A DNA stretch of 64,000 nucleotides from Acholoe squamosa (GCA_949317995.1 OX439051.1:38753250-38817249); one strand, 5' to 3'. Positions 10,450 through 21,790 are shown, numbered from the stretch's first letter. Program-made: numbers and translations. Notes: generated from the sequence alone by a model not told the origin.

Positions 10450-11053
10450 CTAGGTGGCCTGGAGCTTAATTCAAAACATCCTGGGATCACGACCCCAGCA
10501 ATCTTAGGAATAAATCAGCCTTATCCTATTAAGCAATCTTAAGAGTTGACTGGGTTCACATATCCTAGCCAGCACTAAGATTGCATCGATCTTAGCCTTA
10601 GCCCTCCTACACTATTCCAAGAAGAACTGACTAGGCACAGGGGTAAGAGTCCCAAAATAAAGGAATATCTGTGAAGTCACTCTTCTTTACAAGAGTGCTT
10701 ATACCATCATTCCCCATATGGGCTAACAAAAGAGCACAGGGTGCAGTTGATCCCCATACAGTATTTAAGGGAAGAATTACCTTACAGTGCACTTAACGCA
10801 TGAGTAGCCCTAAGAGCCCTCAAGGACACTCAGCAAATGTCCTCCCTCCCCTCTTTCACTAAGATCGCAGTGACCTTAGTGGTGGAAATGGAATAGTGAA
10901 GTGATCCCAGGACTAGCTATTCTAGACAGGCCTGCAACCACTGCATTACATAGGGTAGACCAGCCAGGTCTTATATGTGCCTACACTAAGATCGCTGGGG
11001 TTGGGATCCCAGGACGTTTTGAATTAAGCTCCTGGTGTAGATCGACATCACCT
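10450..11053. mobile_element. Foldback-like element H
   Basis: The arm CTGGAGCTTAATTCAAAAC plus CATCCTGGGATCACGACCCC (about 10460-10507) returns inverted at 10987-11036 with few changes. The stem is about 50 bp, with weaker pairing outwards (CTAGGTGG against CCACCTA-type words). The interior holds several short ACTAAGATCG/CGATCTTAG palindromes. No coding frame. The outer limits are uncertain. Confidence 0.55.
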
Positions 11054-11122
11054 AAAAGCTGCCAGTCCAGTGTGCAACATAAGGTGCGATTTGGAGCTAG
11101 TTGCATAGAAATAGACAACCAT

Positions 11123-11215
11123 TGAGGGAGTTGTGTGATCTGTTGCATAGTGGGCCCTAAAATTAGAAATAGATACATATGGAGGGAGTTGTGTGATTTG
11201 TTGTATAGTGGGCCC
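11123..11215. repeat. Tandem pair of a ~57-bp unit, left site
   Basis: GAGGGAGTTGTGTGATCTGT followed by TGCATAGTGGGCCCTA is present twice in tandem here and twice again at 13121-13225. The two sites bracket the mosaic elements G2 and G3. Confidence 0.8.
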
Positions 11216-11339
11216 TACTAACACTTGGTTAGAACCACGTCTTCCTATGATACAGAGCCCGAGGAGGCGACGACTGCGGGCTGTCCACTACCATAACTGC
11301 GGGACGCATTCAAACATAGCCAAGCCGAGACGGCCCCTG

Positions 11340-11925
11340 AGGTGTGAGACGCCATGGTCTAGTGGTTAGCGCATTGCGCTCAGCGGTCGAAGGTGGGCAG
11401 ATCGAGTCCCGGTCCAGGCGCTTTTTTTTTCGCCGTGTGCGCTGTAGCTGTCCGCTGCCGGGCGGTGAGTTGTATGTACCAATTGAACACAAACATAACC
11501 ACGAGACGCATTCAAAGCAAGCCAAGCCAAGACAGGTGCAGTAGCTGTCCACTGCCGAGCGCCAAGGTGCAGGCTAACATGGTCCGGGCGCATCTTTTTT
11601 TCGCCGTGTGCCATACGGCTGCCATAACCGCGAGACGCATTTAAACAAAGCCAAGCCTAGCCGGGCGCTGTACTTGTCCACTGCCGGGCGCCGAGCGCCG
11701 AGGTGTATGTACCGATCATGTACACACAATGGCTTGCTTCAAGTCCCGGGGAAGGGGAACAATTTTTGTTTTCAACTTGAATTTATTGGTATTCTATTGA
11801 TTATCTATTGGTTTTGTGGAATAAAATAAGTAGTCAATGGATAATTCATGACTTGTGTGTGTTAGCAAAGGCTAATTACACTCGGGCTACGCCCTCGTGT
11901 AATTATCCTTCATTATACCACGACT
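11340..11925. mobile_element. Mosaic tRNA-like element, copy G2 (5'-short)
   Basis: It starts with tRNA-like module A (11346-11421), passes two shorter repeats of GCCGTGTGC and GACGCATT words, then GTACCGATCATGTACACACA, CAACTTGAATTTATTGGTAT and a hairpin around CTCGGGCTACGCCCTCG (near 11882-11905). It lacks the GATATTGCACACC start block and module B of full copies. The next copy follows at once, so G2 and G3 stand head to tail. Confidence 0.6.
11346..11421 (+). repeat. tRNA-like module A (G2)
   Basis: CCATGGTCTAGTGGTTAGCG (A box) and GATCGAGTCCCGG (B box), with GCGCTCAGCG where an anticodon loop would lie (CAG, Leu-like). The B box is followed by GGCGC and a T/C-run. The same module recurs at 12630, 36610 (minus) and 49539 (minus). 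Confidence 0.65.
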
Positions 11926-12144
11926 TCTGGCTTACACAGTGCTTTTTGGGGTCTATTCCCATCCACATATCTGTCGATATTGCACACCCTGTAGGCTTTA
12001 TCATCGATTTTGTAAGGCGTGCTGTTATCCATGTAAGGTGTGCTGTTATCCATGTAAGGCATGCTGTTATCCAGGATAACAGCAAGCCTCTTATGTCCTC
12101 CTATGTCATATGTTACATGTTAAAACCAACAGACTATTTCATTG

Positions 12145-12213
12145 CCATGGTAGGGCTCGAACCTGCAACCTAAGATTCCTAGCCCAACCCCCTATGCATT
12201 GCGCCACAGAGAC
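12145..12213 (-). repeat. tRNA-like module B (G3)
   Basis: On the minus strand TCTGTGGCGCAATGCATAGG (close to the 5' half of tRNA-Arg) and GCAGGTTCGAGCCCTACC (B box), followed by GGCAATGAAATAG, a tail shared with the other B modules. Confidence 0.65.
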
Positions 12214-12629
12214 CGACGAGAGGTGGCTGGCTAGAACTAAACCAAACAAAGGAATCCTAGCCGGGTGCCGAGGTGTGTGTACCGATTGTGCATAACCACG
12301 GGACGCATTCAAATCAATCCAAGCCGAGACGCCCGCAGACACAATGGACGCCATGGTGTAAGGTCTATCTTCCACATGGCTGAGGAGAAATAGTTAAAAG
12401 TCCTACTCAAATCGACAAGTCTGGTATATAACTAAATAGAGGTGGGCCCATAAAGGTCTCTACAGAGGATTGTCACAAGTCAACCCACTACAATGAGCTC
12501 ACCAGTGAGAAATGTGGCAAAAAACACCAGGGCCCAAAGGTCTAAGCACAGGAAGGGCGATAATAAGGGAAGTAGCCCCAAGGACAAGTCAACAAAGGCC
12601 CCAGCTGTCAAGTCTACACAACACAGGAG

Positions 12630-12701
12630 ACGTGGTGGTCTAGCAGTTAGCGCTTTGCGCTCAGCCACGTGAGGTACACGGTTCAAATCCCGGCCCGGAC
12701 G
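12630..12701 (+). repeat. tRNA-like module A (G3)
   Basis: ACGTGGTGGTCTAGCAGTTA (A box) and GGTTCAAATCCCGG (B box), with GCGCTCAGCC in the anticodon position as in the G2 module. Followed by GGACGCATCTTTTTTCGCC, as in all A modules. Confidence 0.65.
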
Positions 12702-13120
12702 CATCTTTTTTCGCCGTGTGCACTGTGCCGGGCGAGGAGGTGTATTATACACAAACATAACAGCGAGACGCATTCAAAGCTTTAGCTGTCTGCTGCCAGG
12801 CAGGAGGTGTATTTTATACACAAACATAACATAACATGTCCGCTGCCGGGCGAGGAGGTGTATTATACACAAACATAACAGCGAGACGCATTGAAATCTT
12901 TTGCCGTGTGCCGCTGCCAAGCCTAGCCGAGACCGGGGCTGTCGCTGTCCGCTGACGGGTGCCGAGGTGTATGTACCTGTGTTAGCAAAGGCTAATAACA
13001 CTTGGCCTACGGCCTCGTGTCATTATCCTTCACTAACACACACGCGTCATGAGTTATCAATTGATTACTTGTTCACTATCACACACTCGTCATGAATTAT
13101 CCATTAATTACTTGTTCAAT

Positions 13121-13225
13121 ACACATGTAGGAAGTTGTGTGATCTGTTGCATAGTGGGCCTAATATTAGAAATAGATACACATGGAGGGAGTTGTGTGAT
13201 CTGTTGCATAGTGGGTCCTACTATC
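13121..13225. repeat. Tandem pair of the ~57-bp unit, right site
   Basis: Second site of the unit described at 11123; again two tandem copies (GGAAGTTGTGTGATCTGTTG and GGAGGGAGTTGTGTGATCTG), about 2.0 kb to the right of the first pair. Confidence 0.8.
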
Positions 13226-13509
13226 AGGATTGTAATTCCTGCAATTGGTCGAAAATTAAAATAATTCATTACCATACTTGAGTTAGTCTGAAGCAACTGC
13301 AGATTCAGCACTATGTGTGTAAAATTATAGAGAGAATGTGTATTTGTCCTAGATGGAACAGCTTAAAAAGCAGATGCTATACAGAATGAAATTCAAAATA
13401 AGAACTCAATTAAGAATGCTACCAAGCCTTTAGTCGCACCGCTATTGCTGATTCTGTTACCTATACTAACCTGTGCAACAGATATCAAAATTAAAATGAT
13501 AAGTTTACC

Positions 13510-13740
13510 CTTCAAGGGCCGGTGATGCATTAATGCATCATGTCGTCATGACGCACCAATTGCTGACGAGACTGCTCACCAGCACTTCATTGGAGCATCA
13601 TGAAGACCCTCTAGGAGTATATGTATTAACTTCATGCCCGTAGGGTTCACCTGATGCTCCAATTATGTGTTGGTGAGACCGCTCGCTGATGCTCCAATGA
13701 GATGCAATGGACTATTTGGCCATCAGCGGCCTCTAAAGGG
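13510..13740. repeat. TGATGC foldback repeat
   Basis: Arms GAGACTGCTCACCAGCAC plus TTCATTGGAGCATCATGA (about 13568-13602) and, inverted, CTGATGCTCCAATTATGTG plus TTGGTGAGACCGCTCGC (about 13651-13690). Short TGCATTAATGCATCAT palindromes stand outside. Related words recur at 20404, 42520-42660, 45010-47050, 62340 and 63705. Confidence 0.6.
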
Positions 13741-16129
13741 TTGATAATGTTTATGTTTTGTTTTATGTTAATAATATGCCCATATCAGTATCACCATCTA
13801 TCATCTGCCTCTGTATGTATATTGTAGCTTATGTCATCTTTCTTTGTATTATTCCATGATGCTGCAACTCTTTTAGGACAGCATTATGTATGGTTACTAA
13901 AGGTTCTGCATGATAAATGAATGCAGATCTATTGCATACACTCTACACAAACCAGGATCAAAATCAGGTCATTGGGTTTGTACTACAGCTCATTATGGCA
14001 AGAAAGGGTGACTTTTCAGAGAATTTGTTGATAAAGTTATTGGAATTTTCTTAAGGGAATCTATTGAGAATGCAAACTTTCTTTGTCAGGCCTGCCATGT
14101 CATACCCATTGATTGAGAGATACTTGTATTGTGAATCCCTCGGTGTAAGTCATTTGCACATGTGGTCACTACATGCAAAGTTACAAGCATTCCACCGAAA
14201 TTGACCTAAACACAACTTTATTCATGAAGAAGTCACCCTTTCATGCCGCATGGGTCTATAACAGCAACTACCACTGTAGTCCCTAATAAGAAGCAATCCA
14301 CTGTAAAACCCTTGCACTGGGCTGACAGTGTAGAATCACCAAGTGGCAAGTCTTCATGAGTGAGTAATTTGATGCCATTTCTACAGATAAGGACATATAG
14401 TTGGCAGGAAAACAAAGAGGATATAAATGAAAAACTAGACGCCTTCATGATGTGCTTGGAAAGCCAACAATCCTCATGATAGCAGATTGTCATGGTTTCT
14501 ACTTTTGTCATCTTCTATTTTCTGATTTCAAATCAGATACCATTCCCATGATCATCATCCATCATTTGTCCCTCTGAAAATATCCAATAGACACATTGCA
14601 ATATGCATGAAATATATCTAAAGAAGGATGACATAATTTACAATATACATACAGAGTCAAATAGTGGATGGCGATACTGATATGGGCATATTATTCACAG
14701 GATTTGAATAACATGAATATAATTATATGTCCAATATAGTCGACCCTTGCTTACTCAGATATGGGAAATACATTGCAGTGGGAGTATCATTATGAGACGT
14801 AGGTGTCAGGGTGTGTACTGCTGTGTTGTACAGCAGCAACCATGGAGGTGGTTCTCCTGCTGCTATTAGCTACAGGTAGGTATGGTTCAGGTGTAAACCA
14901 CTGTTTATGGCAACATGGAATGAAAAGAGTTGATAAGATTACACTGTACAAGAAATTTTCACTTTTCAAAAATAACATCCTTTTTTTGCCGGCAGCTCTC
15001 AATTTTGAGATACACATACTACCCTAGAATTGCCAATTTTCATCCTCGGTAGCCAAATCCATATTAGTACATACTGTACAAACACCAGATTTTACATCAG
15101 ATCTATTTGTCTTTGATTACCATTTCCAAGCCCATATCTAATGAATTGTTCATCCTTTGACTCTGTAATATGCAGTAAAAGTAGTAAATAAGGTCAAAAT
15201 GTTAGCTGATTAGACTGTTTTACCTGCCTCTTATATGCAATGTTCGACTCATCCCACTTGAGGCCCCATTACTAGCCTGCTAGAAGAGAAGGTAACAACT
15301 ATAGATCTATGGTAGCGTTTTTCCATCTCTTGAGAGGTTGTGTTGGAATGCAGGAGATGGAGCATCAAGGACATCTTGCATTTGAGTTTCTGGTATGTGC
15401 CAGCAATGTATCCACACTCTCTACATAGTCAGTCCTCAGCCCTATTGTTTTCCAGATATCCTGTTATGACTGCTCTGAGGGCAAGCCATGACTTCCATTT
15501 ACTATGTAGCCTATTTCGGTTATAATGTCAAATTACCATCACTTTAATCACATGATCATGGATAATCCTGATGTTAAGGTGCAACCTTACACACCATAAA
15601 TCATGGCGGGTTGTTTTAAATGATCTAGAAGTCAGTGTTTTAAGGAAGTTAACATGGAAATTTGGCTGTCTTTTTAACATGAGTCTGCTTGTACCAAAAT
15701 GAAGCAATATAACCCGGAAACGAGAGTTATAATGCAATGTACATGAAATTGAGACTATTTAGTGTGGAAATACATACATCTTGACCTCTAGTGGCATGAT
15801 CCAAGGTGGAATCTTGCTTCTGGACTACCAAAACTGCTACACCTATGCATATGGAGCATGCTAACACCAAACACATAATATTCCATAAAACTAGTTCCGA
15901 TACCCGGAATACTAGAGGGCTAGGAGCTACTTTCGGGTGAAATATGATTTGGAGTAGTGTCAAAGCTATTGATAATACCCAGACAAATTAATGTCAGGAA
16001 TGACATAAGAAAGTTGTTGTACAGGTTTGGGCTACTCTACATAGGTGAAAATAGTGAAATCATTGCCCTTGGGGAAATTTTTAGCATAATATATGGCACT
16101 CTATGGATATCTCAAAATTGAGAGCCATA
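13741..16129. other. Gene-poor stretch with one possible signal exon
   Basis: No multi-exon gene could be built. At 14842-14875 (+) there is ATG, ten mostly hydrophobic codons (MEVVLLLLLAT) and a good donor ACAG/GTAGGT, which could be a signal-peptide first exon, but I find no convincing next exon. On the minus strand at 15830-15920 a hydrophobic run (LVLACSICIGVAVLVV) is open but isolated. A minus frame at 14233-14390 follows an acceptor-like TTATCTGTAG, also isolated. Confidence 0.3.
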
Positions 16130-17031
16130 CACTGCAAAAATGGTGTTTAGATCCTAAACACAATTCTAAACATATTCTTGCAACGTTTTTGTAATCACAT
16201 TATTTTCCTAAACATGTTTAGCCAAACAATATGCTTAGCTCAAGTGTTTAGAAATGTAGGTGTTTAGGTTAAAACTTTGTGTTTAGATATCTATGAATTT
16301 TTGTGTTTAGGTGTTTATGAATTTTTGTGTTTAGATGTTTAAATGATTTGATGGAGAGTTAAGGTTCGCAGACGTGTATGCATTAAAAAAAGAGATATAT
16401 TTTGTTTGTTTTCTCATTTACTTGGGGGGACATCAGCAGGTATTTACTTGTCAAAGTCTCCAAAGATGTCAGCCACAGCTATATATATGTGTACATGTAT
16501 TACACACTGCATCAGAATGAGAGACTTGAGAAAGTACAACAGCTTGGCAGGAAGGGCATTGCCTTATCTATTCCAGAATAACATCAAATAGGTGTCAGGC
16601 ATGGAGCTTATTGATTATTTTATGCCAATGATGGTGGCATAAGGTGAATCTAGTCAATTTTCTATTGCCCTTTCTATTCACATGACATTCTATGAAATGA
16701 AACCATGATAAACATGGGATTTGGGGATATTTGTCACAACAATTGATTATAACTATGTGCAGATAGTCCATTCAAAGGTAGTGCTGCTACCTGGTGTGGA
16801 TTTAACATCCAAGTATCTAAACATATTGATGTTTAAATCTAAACACCTATTATTTAACTGTTTCAACTCTAAACATCTACACATGTTTAGCGTAAACATT
16901 TATGTAGTTAGAATAAAAGTGTTCATTTCCTAAATGTGTAGTCAATGAGACACCTAACTGACCTATATGTTTAGGTTTTAAACGTGTTTAGACCTAACCA
17001 TGTTTAAAATCTAAACACCATTTTTGCAGTG
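16130..17031. mobile_element. TIR element family B, copy 1
   Basis: The left end CACTGCAAAAATGGTGTTTA matches the inverted right end over 24 bp or more, with TA outside both ends. Near both ends, and in both orientations, the word TGTTTAG/CTAAACA occurs about 20 times, as in subterminal transposase-binding arrays. No transposase frame. Copy 2 at 33702 confirms the family and its limits. Confidence 0.8.
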
Positions 17032-17785
17032 TAGGCATTTCTTAACCTCATTTTCAGACTTAGCAGCCTCGAATTAGGTATAATTGGTATATTTCGTCTC
17101 CGGTTATTTTTTGGCCGTTGTACAGTGTTATTAGGGGTTATGACTGTTTTCAAACCTCCTCCAGTCTTAAACGTTCTCTCCTTCAGCAGTAGGAGAAGAT
17201 GTATTTAACATCTGTCAACCCCCAGATTTAAAAGGAAAGGGACCTTTCTCTTACAATATGTGTAGAAGGGCATAAAGTGTTCTTTGGAAATGTTAAATGT
17301 CTTTATAATATCATTCATATATCGTTGATTTCTTAGGCATTGTATTTGGTCAACTGCAGTTGGATTATAATGGAAAAGAAGTATCTTGTCCTGGAGAAAG
17401 TGTTCAATTACTGTCAATCCTGGTGAGTGAAATTTGATCAATCTCCTAGTATCAAACAACACATTAATCTGATGAAAGAATTGAATAAAGAATCCAGTCC
17501 CTTGATGGTGTCATTTAGCACAGACAGATCCTCTGGCTACATGTGCTTACCAAGTATATAGGGCCATGTTGGGCCTATTCCTGAGATACAGCAGGTAACT
17601 TTAGCCAATGCAATCATCATCTGTAAGCCTAAAGTTGATTTATGCATACCTTCAATACCATAGTCTAAAAGAAAGATTATTGTATGAAAATTCTAATCTA
17701 CTCAGTAGGAATCCACTACCCAGGTGGCCAATGACATTGTCTTTGGGCTGTCCTTTGGTTAGAATAATGACACTTTTACCCTTAG
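17032..17785. other. No gene seen upstream of the PR/SET exons
   Basis: The 5' exons of the PR/SET gene should lie here or further left, but I see none. A minus-strand frame at 17205-17462 (85 aa) is unrecognised and lacks splice context. Confidence 0.35.
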
Positions 17786-17974
17786 GTGCCAATGGGAGTA
17801 CCTGGTCGCGCTTACCTCACCGTTCCACCTGAGTTGGTGATTGCGCCTTCTAGGATTCATGGTTTTGGTGTTTTCACTGTCACCTTCATACCTATGTACA
17901 CATGGCTAGGAGAGTATGAAGGGGAGATTGTCAACTTGGACCATGTCAGATCCACCAGTGAATATGCCTACACT
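17786..17974 (+). CDS. PR/SET exon, N-terminal half
   Basis: Carries the start of the PR domain through SEYAYT. If the GTGGGT donor is not used the frame would run on to a stop near 18008 after GFARYFFAST, which breaks the domain; splicing at 17974 restores it. Confidence 0.75.
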
Positions 17975-18782
17975 GTGGGTTTTGCCAGATATTTTTTTGC
18001 ATCAACTTAACATATATTTAGATGATTAACGGTAGGATTTTATGTTTTGAGTTTGCCTTACATGGCTGATACAGCCCTACCAGTAACAAAGTCACTAGGG
18101 GCCATGAAGAATACTTCTTTGGCTGTCAAAGTTCACTTTCCCTGATTGCCAACCATTTTATTGATTAGAGCATGTAATTAAATATTACACAGTTTCAACC
18201 GGTGCACCTTTCTGGGTGTCTATCTGGTTATGATATGGCCCAGATCCAGTCCAAAATAGAAAAAAAGCACCATTTTTGTTACAACACACTTTTCTATCAT
18301 TTCCTTGAAATAAACCCTATCAGAAATAAAGAAGTAAGTAGCTATTCCTTTTCCATAAAGCTCCATAAATCTAATTTTTACAGATTTACAGGAATGGGTC
18401 CAGCACTGCATACATCGATGGCTTCCACCTCCACCTCAGTTCCTATCACCGCTACGTTAATGGGGCGATGAGGTATAAGGACCAGAATGTTGTGGCTAAG
18501 GAGTGCTATAGTAGGATTTATTACATGACCATTAAGGATATACCACCAGGTGATGAACTTTTAATGTACTATGGGCATGAATACCATAGCTGGCATCTTG
18601 GCATTGACCTCAATCAGTATTTTGAAGTACCCAAGAGACTACTTCAAAGTGGGCTTGATTTAAACAATCAGTACCATCAGAAGTGTATTATGAAAACAGG
18701 AATGGAATTCCAGAATATCAAATATCTACCATTATCATGGTTTACCAAGGTTATAACTGAGAAAAATAAAAGCAAACCATAA
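17786..18782 (+). CDS. PR/SET-domain protein (PRDM7/9-like), 3' exons
   Basis: Two exons, 17786-17974 and 18384-18782, give one continuous PR/SET domain. Exon 1 follows acceptor CCCTTAG and reads VPGRAYLTVPPELVIAPSRI then HGFGVFTVTFIP and GEYEGEIV (the GPYEG block of PRDM9). Exon 2 follows TTTTTACAG and gives RNGSSTAYIDG (YVDG block), SSYHRYVN (WMRYVNCAR block), QNVVAKECYSRIYYMTIKDI and PPGDELLMYYGHEY (ELLVWYGDEY block). The donor is ACT/GTGGGT and both exons are in phase 0. PRDM7/9 enzymes methylate histone H3 at K4 and K36; activity here is inference. The Cys of the RYVNCAR block is Gly here. After the domain 45-50 residues follow to a stop at 18780, with no zinc finger. 5' exons were not found. 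An AATAAA lies 450 bp downstream. Confidence 0.8.
18384..18782 (+). CDS. PR/SET exon, C-terminal half and stop
   Basis: 133 codons including the stop. The acceptor at 18383 is preferred over the AG of TTTACAGG 7 bases further on, because it keeps frame with exon 1 and supplies IYRNGSS. The tail after LGIDLNQYF is lysine-rich and ends EKNKSKP. Confidence 0.8.
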   Translation: MYRNGSSTAYIDGFHLHLSSYHRYVNGAMRYKDQNVVAKECYSRIYYMTIKDIPPGDELLMYYGHEYHSWHLGIDLNQYFEVPKRLLQSGLDLNNQYHQKCIMKTGMEFQNIKYLPLSWFTKVITEKNKSKP

Positions 18783-19232
18783 GCATGATTGCTAGACCAC
18801 ACTGTGAAATCTAACTGCTGAATCTACCAGGGATCCTCGTAAAACTGTACAGTGGACCACCATAAGTGTATATCAGTGAACCTGTGTAGTTTTTACAAGA
18901 ACCCCCAGGTGGCAGCAAGTGGGTACACAGATGTACAAGGAATCTCTGTGAGAATAATGACTCATCTCTGGCAACTTTCGGATGAGGATTCTGTTGTTAT
19001 TTCAAGAACCTTTTTTGACAGTGCAGAAGAAGATATTTGGACAGGTCCATGAAAGAATCTGTGTACTTTGTTAGATATATTTGAGCTAGTTCTGTTTAAA
19101 CTTGTTATTGTCACAGCCAGCAGAAAATGTGCCTTTGGTCCCCTGCATGGCATGTGACTATACTAAGCAGGAGGATCCTAGCAAATTCAGTGTATCATAT
19201 CCTATGAGGAATGCTTTGAAATGTTTTCTTGT

Positions 19233-19238
19233 AATAAA
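19233..19238 (+). terminator. AATAAA poly(A) signal, PR/SET gene
   Basis: First AATAAA on the plus strand downstream of the stop at 18782; it would give a 3' UTR of about 470 bp. Confidence 0.5.
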
Positions 19239-19259
19239 TCATGTAACCTCAGCAAGATG

Positions 19260-20527
19260 ATATAATTTTGTTCCAAGGTCCATTTAAAAATCGCTCATGA
19301 ATGACCAGAATTTTACAACACCAAGTGGGCACAGATCCTTGGTCAGGGGTAGAAACTAATTGCAGGGGGGCCTATGGGCTATAATTCTGGGTCTGGGTTC
19401 ACAGTTTCCTAAAGAATTTCTTTTGTATGGGCCCAGGGGGCCTACAACAAAAACATTCCAGGAGTATTGGCTAAGTCACTATACAGCCCTCTCAGTCCCA
19501 ATTGTAAATTGGCTATAAAGACCACTCTACTGGGTACAGGGCAACCTACTGTTGGGTCATTGGATTTGTACTAACAGCAGCTCCTACTGTTTCCAAAAAT
19601 AAAAGCTGGACACATGATGCATTGATGTAAATCTTGATGTATATCATTGGAAAAAGAGAATCACAAAGAAAATGGACCTTTTATTAGTGTCTTAAATTAA
19701 TGAGGAGTAGTTCTGATTTTCTTTGCGATAAACTGAAATATTCATTCTGGTCCCACAGATGTTGGTGTGGGCCCATATGTTTATGTATCTTTTAAAGGGC
19801 CTAGGTCACCCATGCATGAAAAAAAATTAGTGTCTACCTCTGGTTTAGTAAACATTGATGGCAAGTTGCTTGCCAATTGATGACTTGGACATGGACGTGT
19901 GTCAATTGCAGCAAAATAAATGCCCCACCCGAACCCCTCCCACCCTAAACCCACCCCCAAAAAAGAATCGCCATTAATTTACTAGAAATATCCAACACAA
20001 TTATGACAGATTGCCTTGCCAGAAGTAAACCCAGACACTATAGCATGTGCACTCACGCTCGTTAATATTCATGAGGAACAATTTCTCACAAGGCAAGTCT
20101 ATATCAGAAAACCAAGCCCTATCTGGTATCAAAAAAGCTCATGTTCATACTAATATTTGAATACCTTCCCTCAGTGCAACTTGCACTCTTTGAGGACTTA
20201 CACCAACAAAGGCCAGTAGAGCTAGAGCCTCTTGTGATACTTCTAATGATCACTGGCCACCCCTCATCATTATTCCGAAAACATGATTATAAATGGCAAA
20301 AAGCCAAAAGCAAAGGTCATGGTTATCCATCTATAAATCATTCATTTCTCCACCCACCCAAAGCACATCACAATAACGTGTATCCCCACAGCCATGTTTT
20401 CTGAACTTAGCATGATGCACCAATGATGTGCAGGCTAGTCTGCTCACCAGCACTTCAACTGTGTATCATGATGATCATCTGGAAGTGCATTAGCCCTGTA
20501 CAGTTGGCATGGTGCATAAATGGAGTA
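19260..20527. other. Intergenic, no gene seen
   Basis: No supported exon. A partial relative of the TGATGC foldback repeat lies at 20404-20525 (GCATGATGCACCAATGATG and CTGCTCACCAGCACTTCA). An 87-aa plus frame at 20141 looks accidental. Confidence 0.4.
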
Positions 20528-21596
20528 CTGGAGGACATTTCTCAAGATGGTACGACAAGATAGAACCAGTACGACTTGAAACGCTCAACATAAAAGTGGG
20601 TAATCATAGGCAACATACTATGACTACTCTGTACGATCAGCACTTAAGGCAGTAATTATATAAGGTTTGGTAGGGCAGTCATACCAGTACAATTATGAGC
20701 GACCACTAGGTGCAGGGCTGTAATGATTATTTAACTGCATAGAAAAAAAAAATTCCAAATGTTAGTCATATATGAGTCAAATCGTCTAACTTTCTAGCAA
20801 TAGTTAGTCAAAACGCCGTCTTTAAACGTCCCTCTTTTTCTTAGATGAATATGACTAACCTATAGACAAAGTGGCCAAATTGCCTTGGCTTGCCTGATTT
20901 TGACTAGGATTCCTTGGTTGTTTTAACTAAGTACACTACTTAATATTTTTACTTCAATTCAACTGGTGATTGTGTTAAGCTCTATGTAGAATTCACACCT
21001 GACAGATCAGAGTCTCCTAATTGAGGAACCATTTGAAATGCCTCACACCTTATTCATTTAGAACCCCTGAGCCAAAGTACTCTGGCTTTCCTACAAAGAA
21101 GCAAATTCAAATGTGGATATTGTATTTATCTAGATTGCCACAGAATAGGTATTCCTCTCTGACTACCTATTTCATTTGACAAGGCATCAACCTATTTGGT
21201 ACATTGTACCAAGTGCAATTTTAGATTGAATTTTGAAAGCCTCAAATACATGTAGTTTCTGAAAATCATCATAATTTTGACATCCATGGAACTATTTATT
21301 GTACCCACCCACCAGACAAATCCTGTTTAAAAACCATGCTGCCATCTGGTGTGTAAAGGTAACACCATGTGTCTATCCCTTAGTCAAATTTACTAATGGA
21401 CCTTGGTCAAAATTACTAAGATCTCATAGTGAAAGTGACTAAGATATCTTAGCTTGCCTGAAACTCCCAGCAGATACCCTGTTTAAGATTTGGCCAAATT
21501 GCCTTAAGTTTTCTTAGGTATGTTTTTTTGTGTGTGAGGGATCTCACTATGACTTGAAGGGGGTCTAGTCGTAACATCTTGAGAAATGCCTTCCTG
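20528..21596. mobile_element. MITE family E, copy 2
   Basis: Left end CTGGAGGACATTTCTCAAG, right end reverse complement CAGGAAGGCATTTCTCAAG. It shares GGTTTGGTAGGGCAGTCATA and the terminal GGGATCTCACTATGACTTGA block with copy 1. The middle differs from copy 1 and is rich in TTAGTCAAA/ACTAAG words. The left edge of the large tandem duplication (21041) falls inside it, so only its right half is repeated at 27101-27647. Confidence 0.6.
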
Positions 21597-21790
21597 GTGG
21601 GTTACTTGCCTATAGGCTCCATTCATGAGCATGCAGCATAACAACATGACATTCTATAGCATGTCCTTTATGGGGGATTGCCAGGAACATGATATGATAT
21701 GGTGGCCAAATAGTTTCTCTCTGTCAACAAAGAAGTCATACCCGCCCCTACAGAATAGAGCACACACCTGTGTGCATATCATTTATGTGG

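Larger units (their letters stand above)
11930..13115. mobile_element. Mosaic tRNA-like element, copy G3
   Basis: Full order: GTGCTTTTTGGGGTC and GATATTGCACACC start block; module B on minus (12145-12213); module A on plus (12630-12701); several GAGGAGGTGTATTATACACA words in tandem (about 12730-12870); terminal hairpin around CTTGGCCTACGGCCTCG (about 12970-13050); end word ATTACTTGTTCA. It begins immediately after the hairpin of G2. Confidence 0.6.

Noticed and set aside
11310-11829. Several open frames in the mosaic elements
   Set aside because: They overlap tRNA-like modules on both strands and follow GC-rich repeats; no conserved protein between copies.
14842-14875. First exon of a secreted protein (MEVVLLLLLAT)
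   Set aside because: Good ATG and donor but no credible next exon to the PR/SET gene or elsewhere; kept only as a remark.
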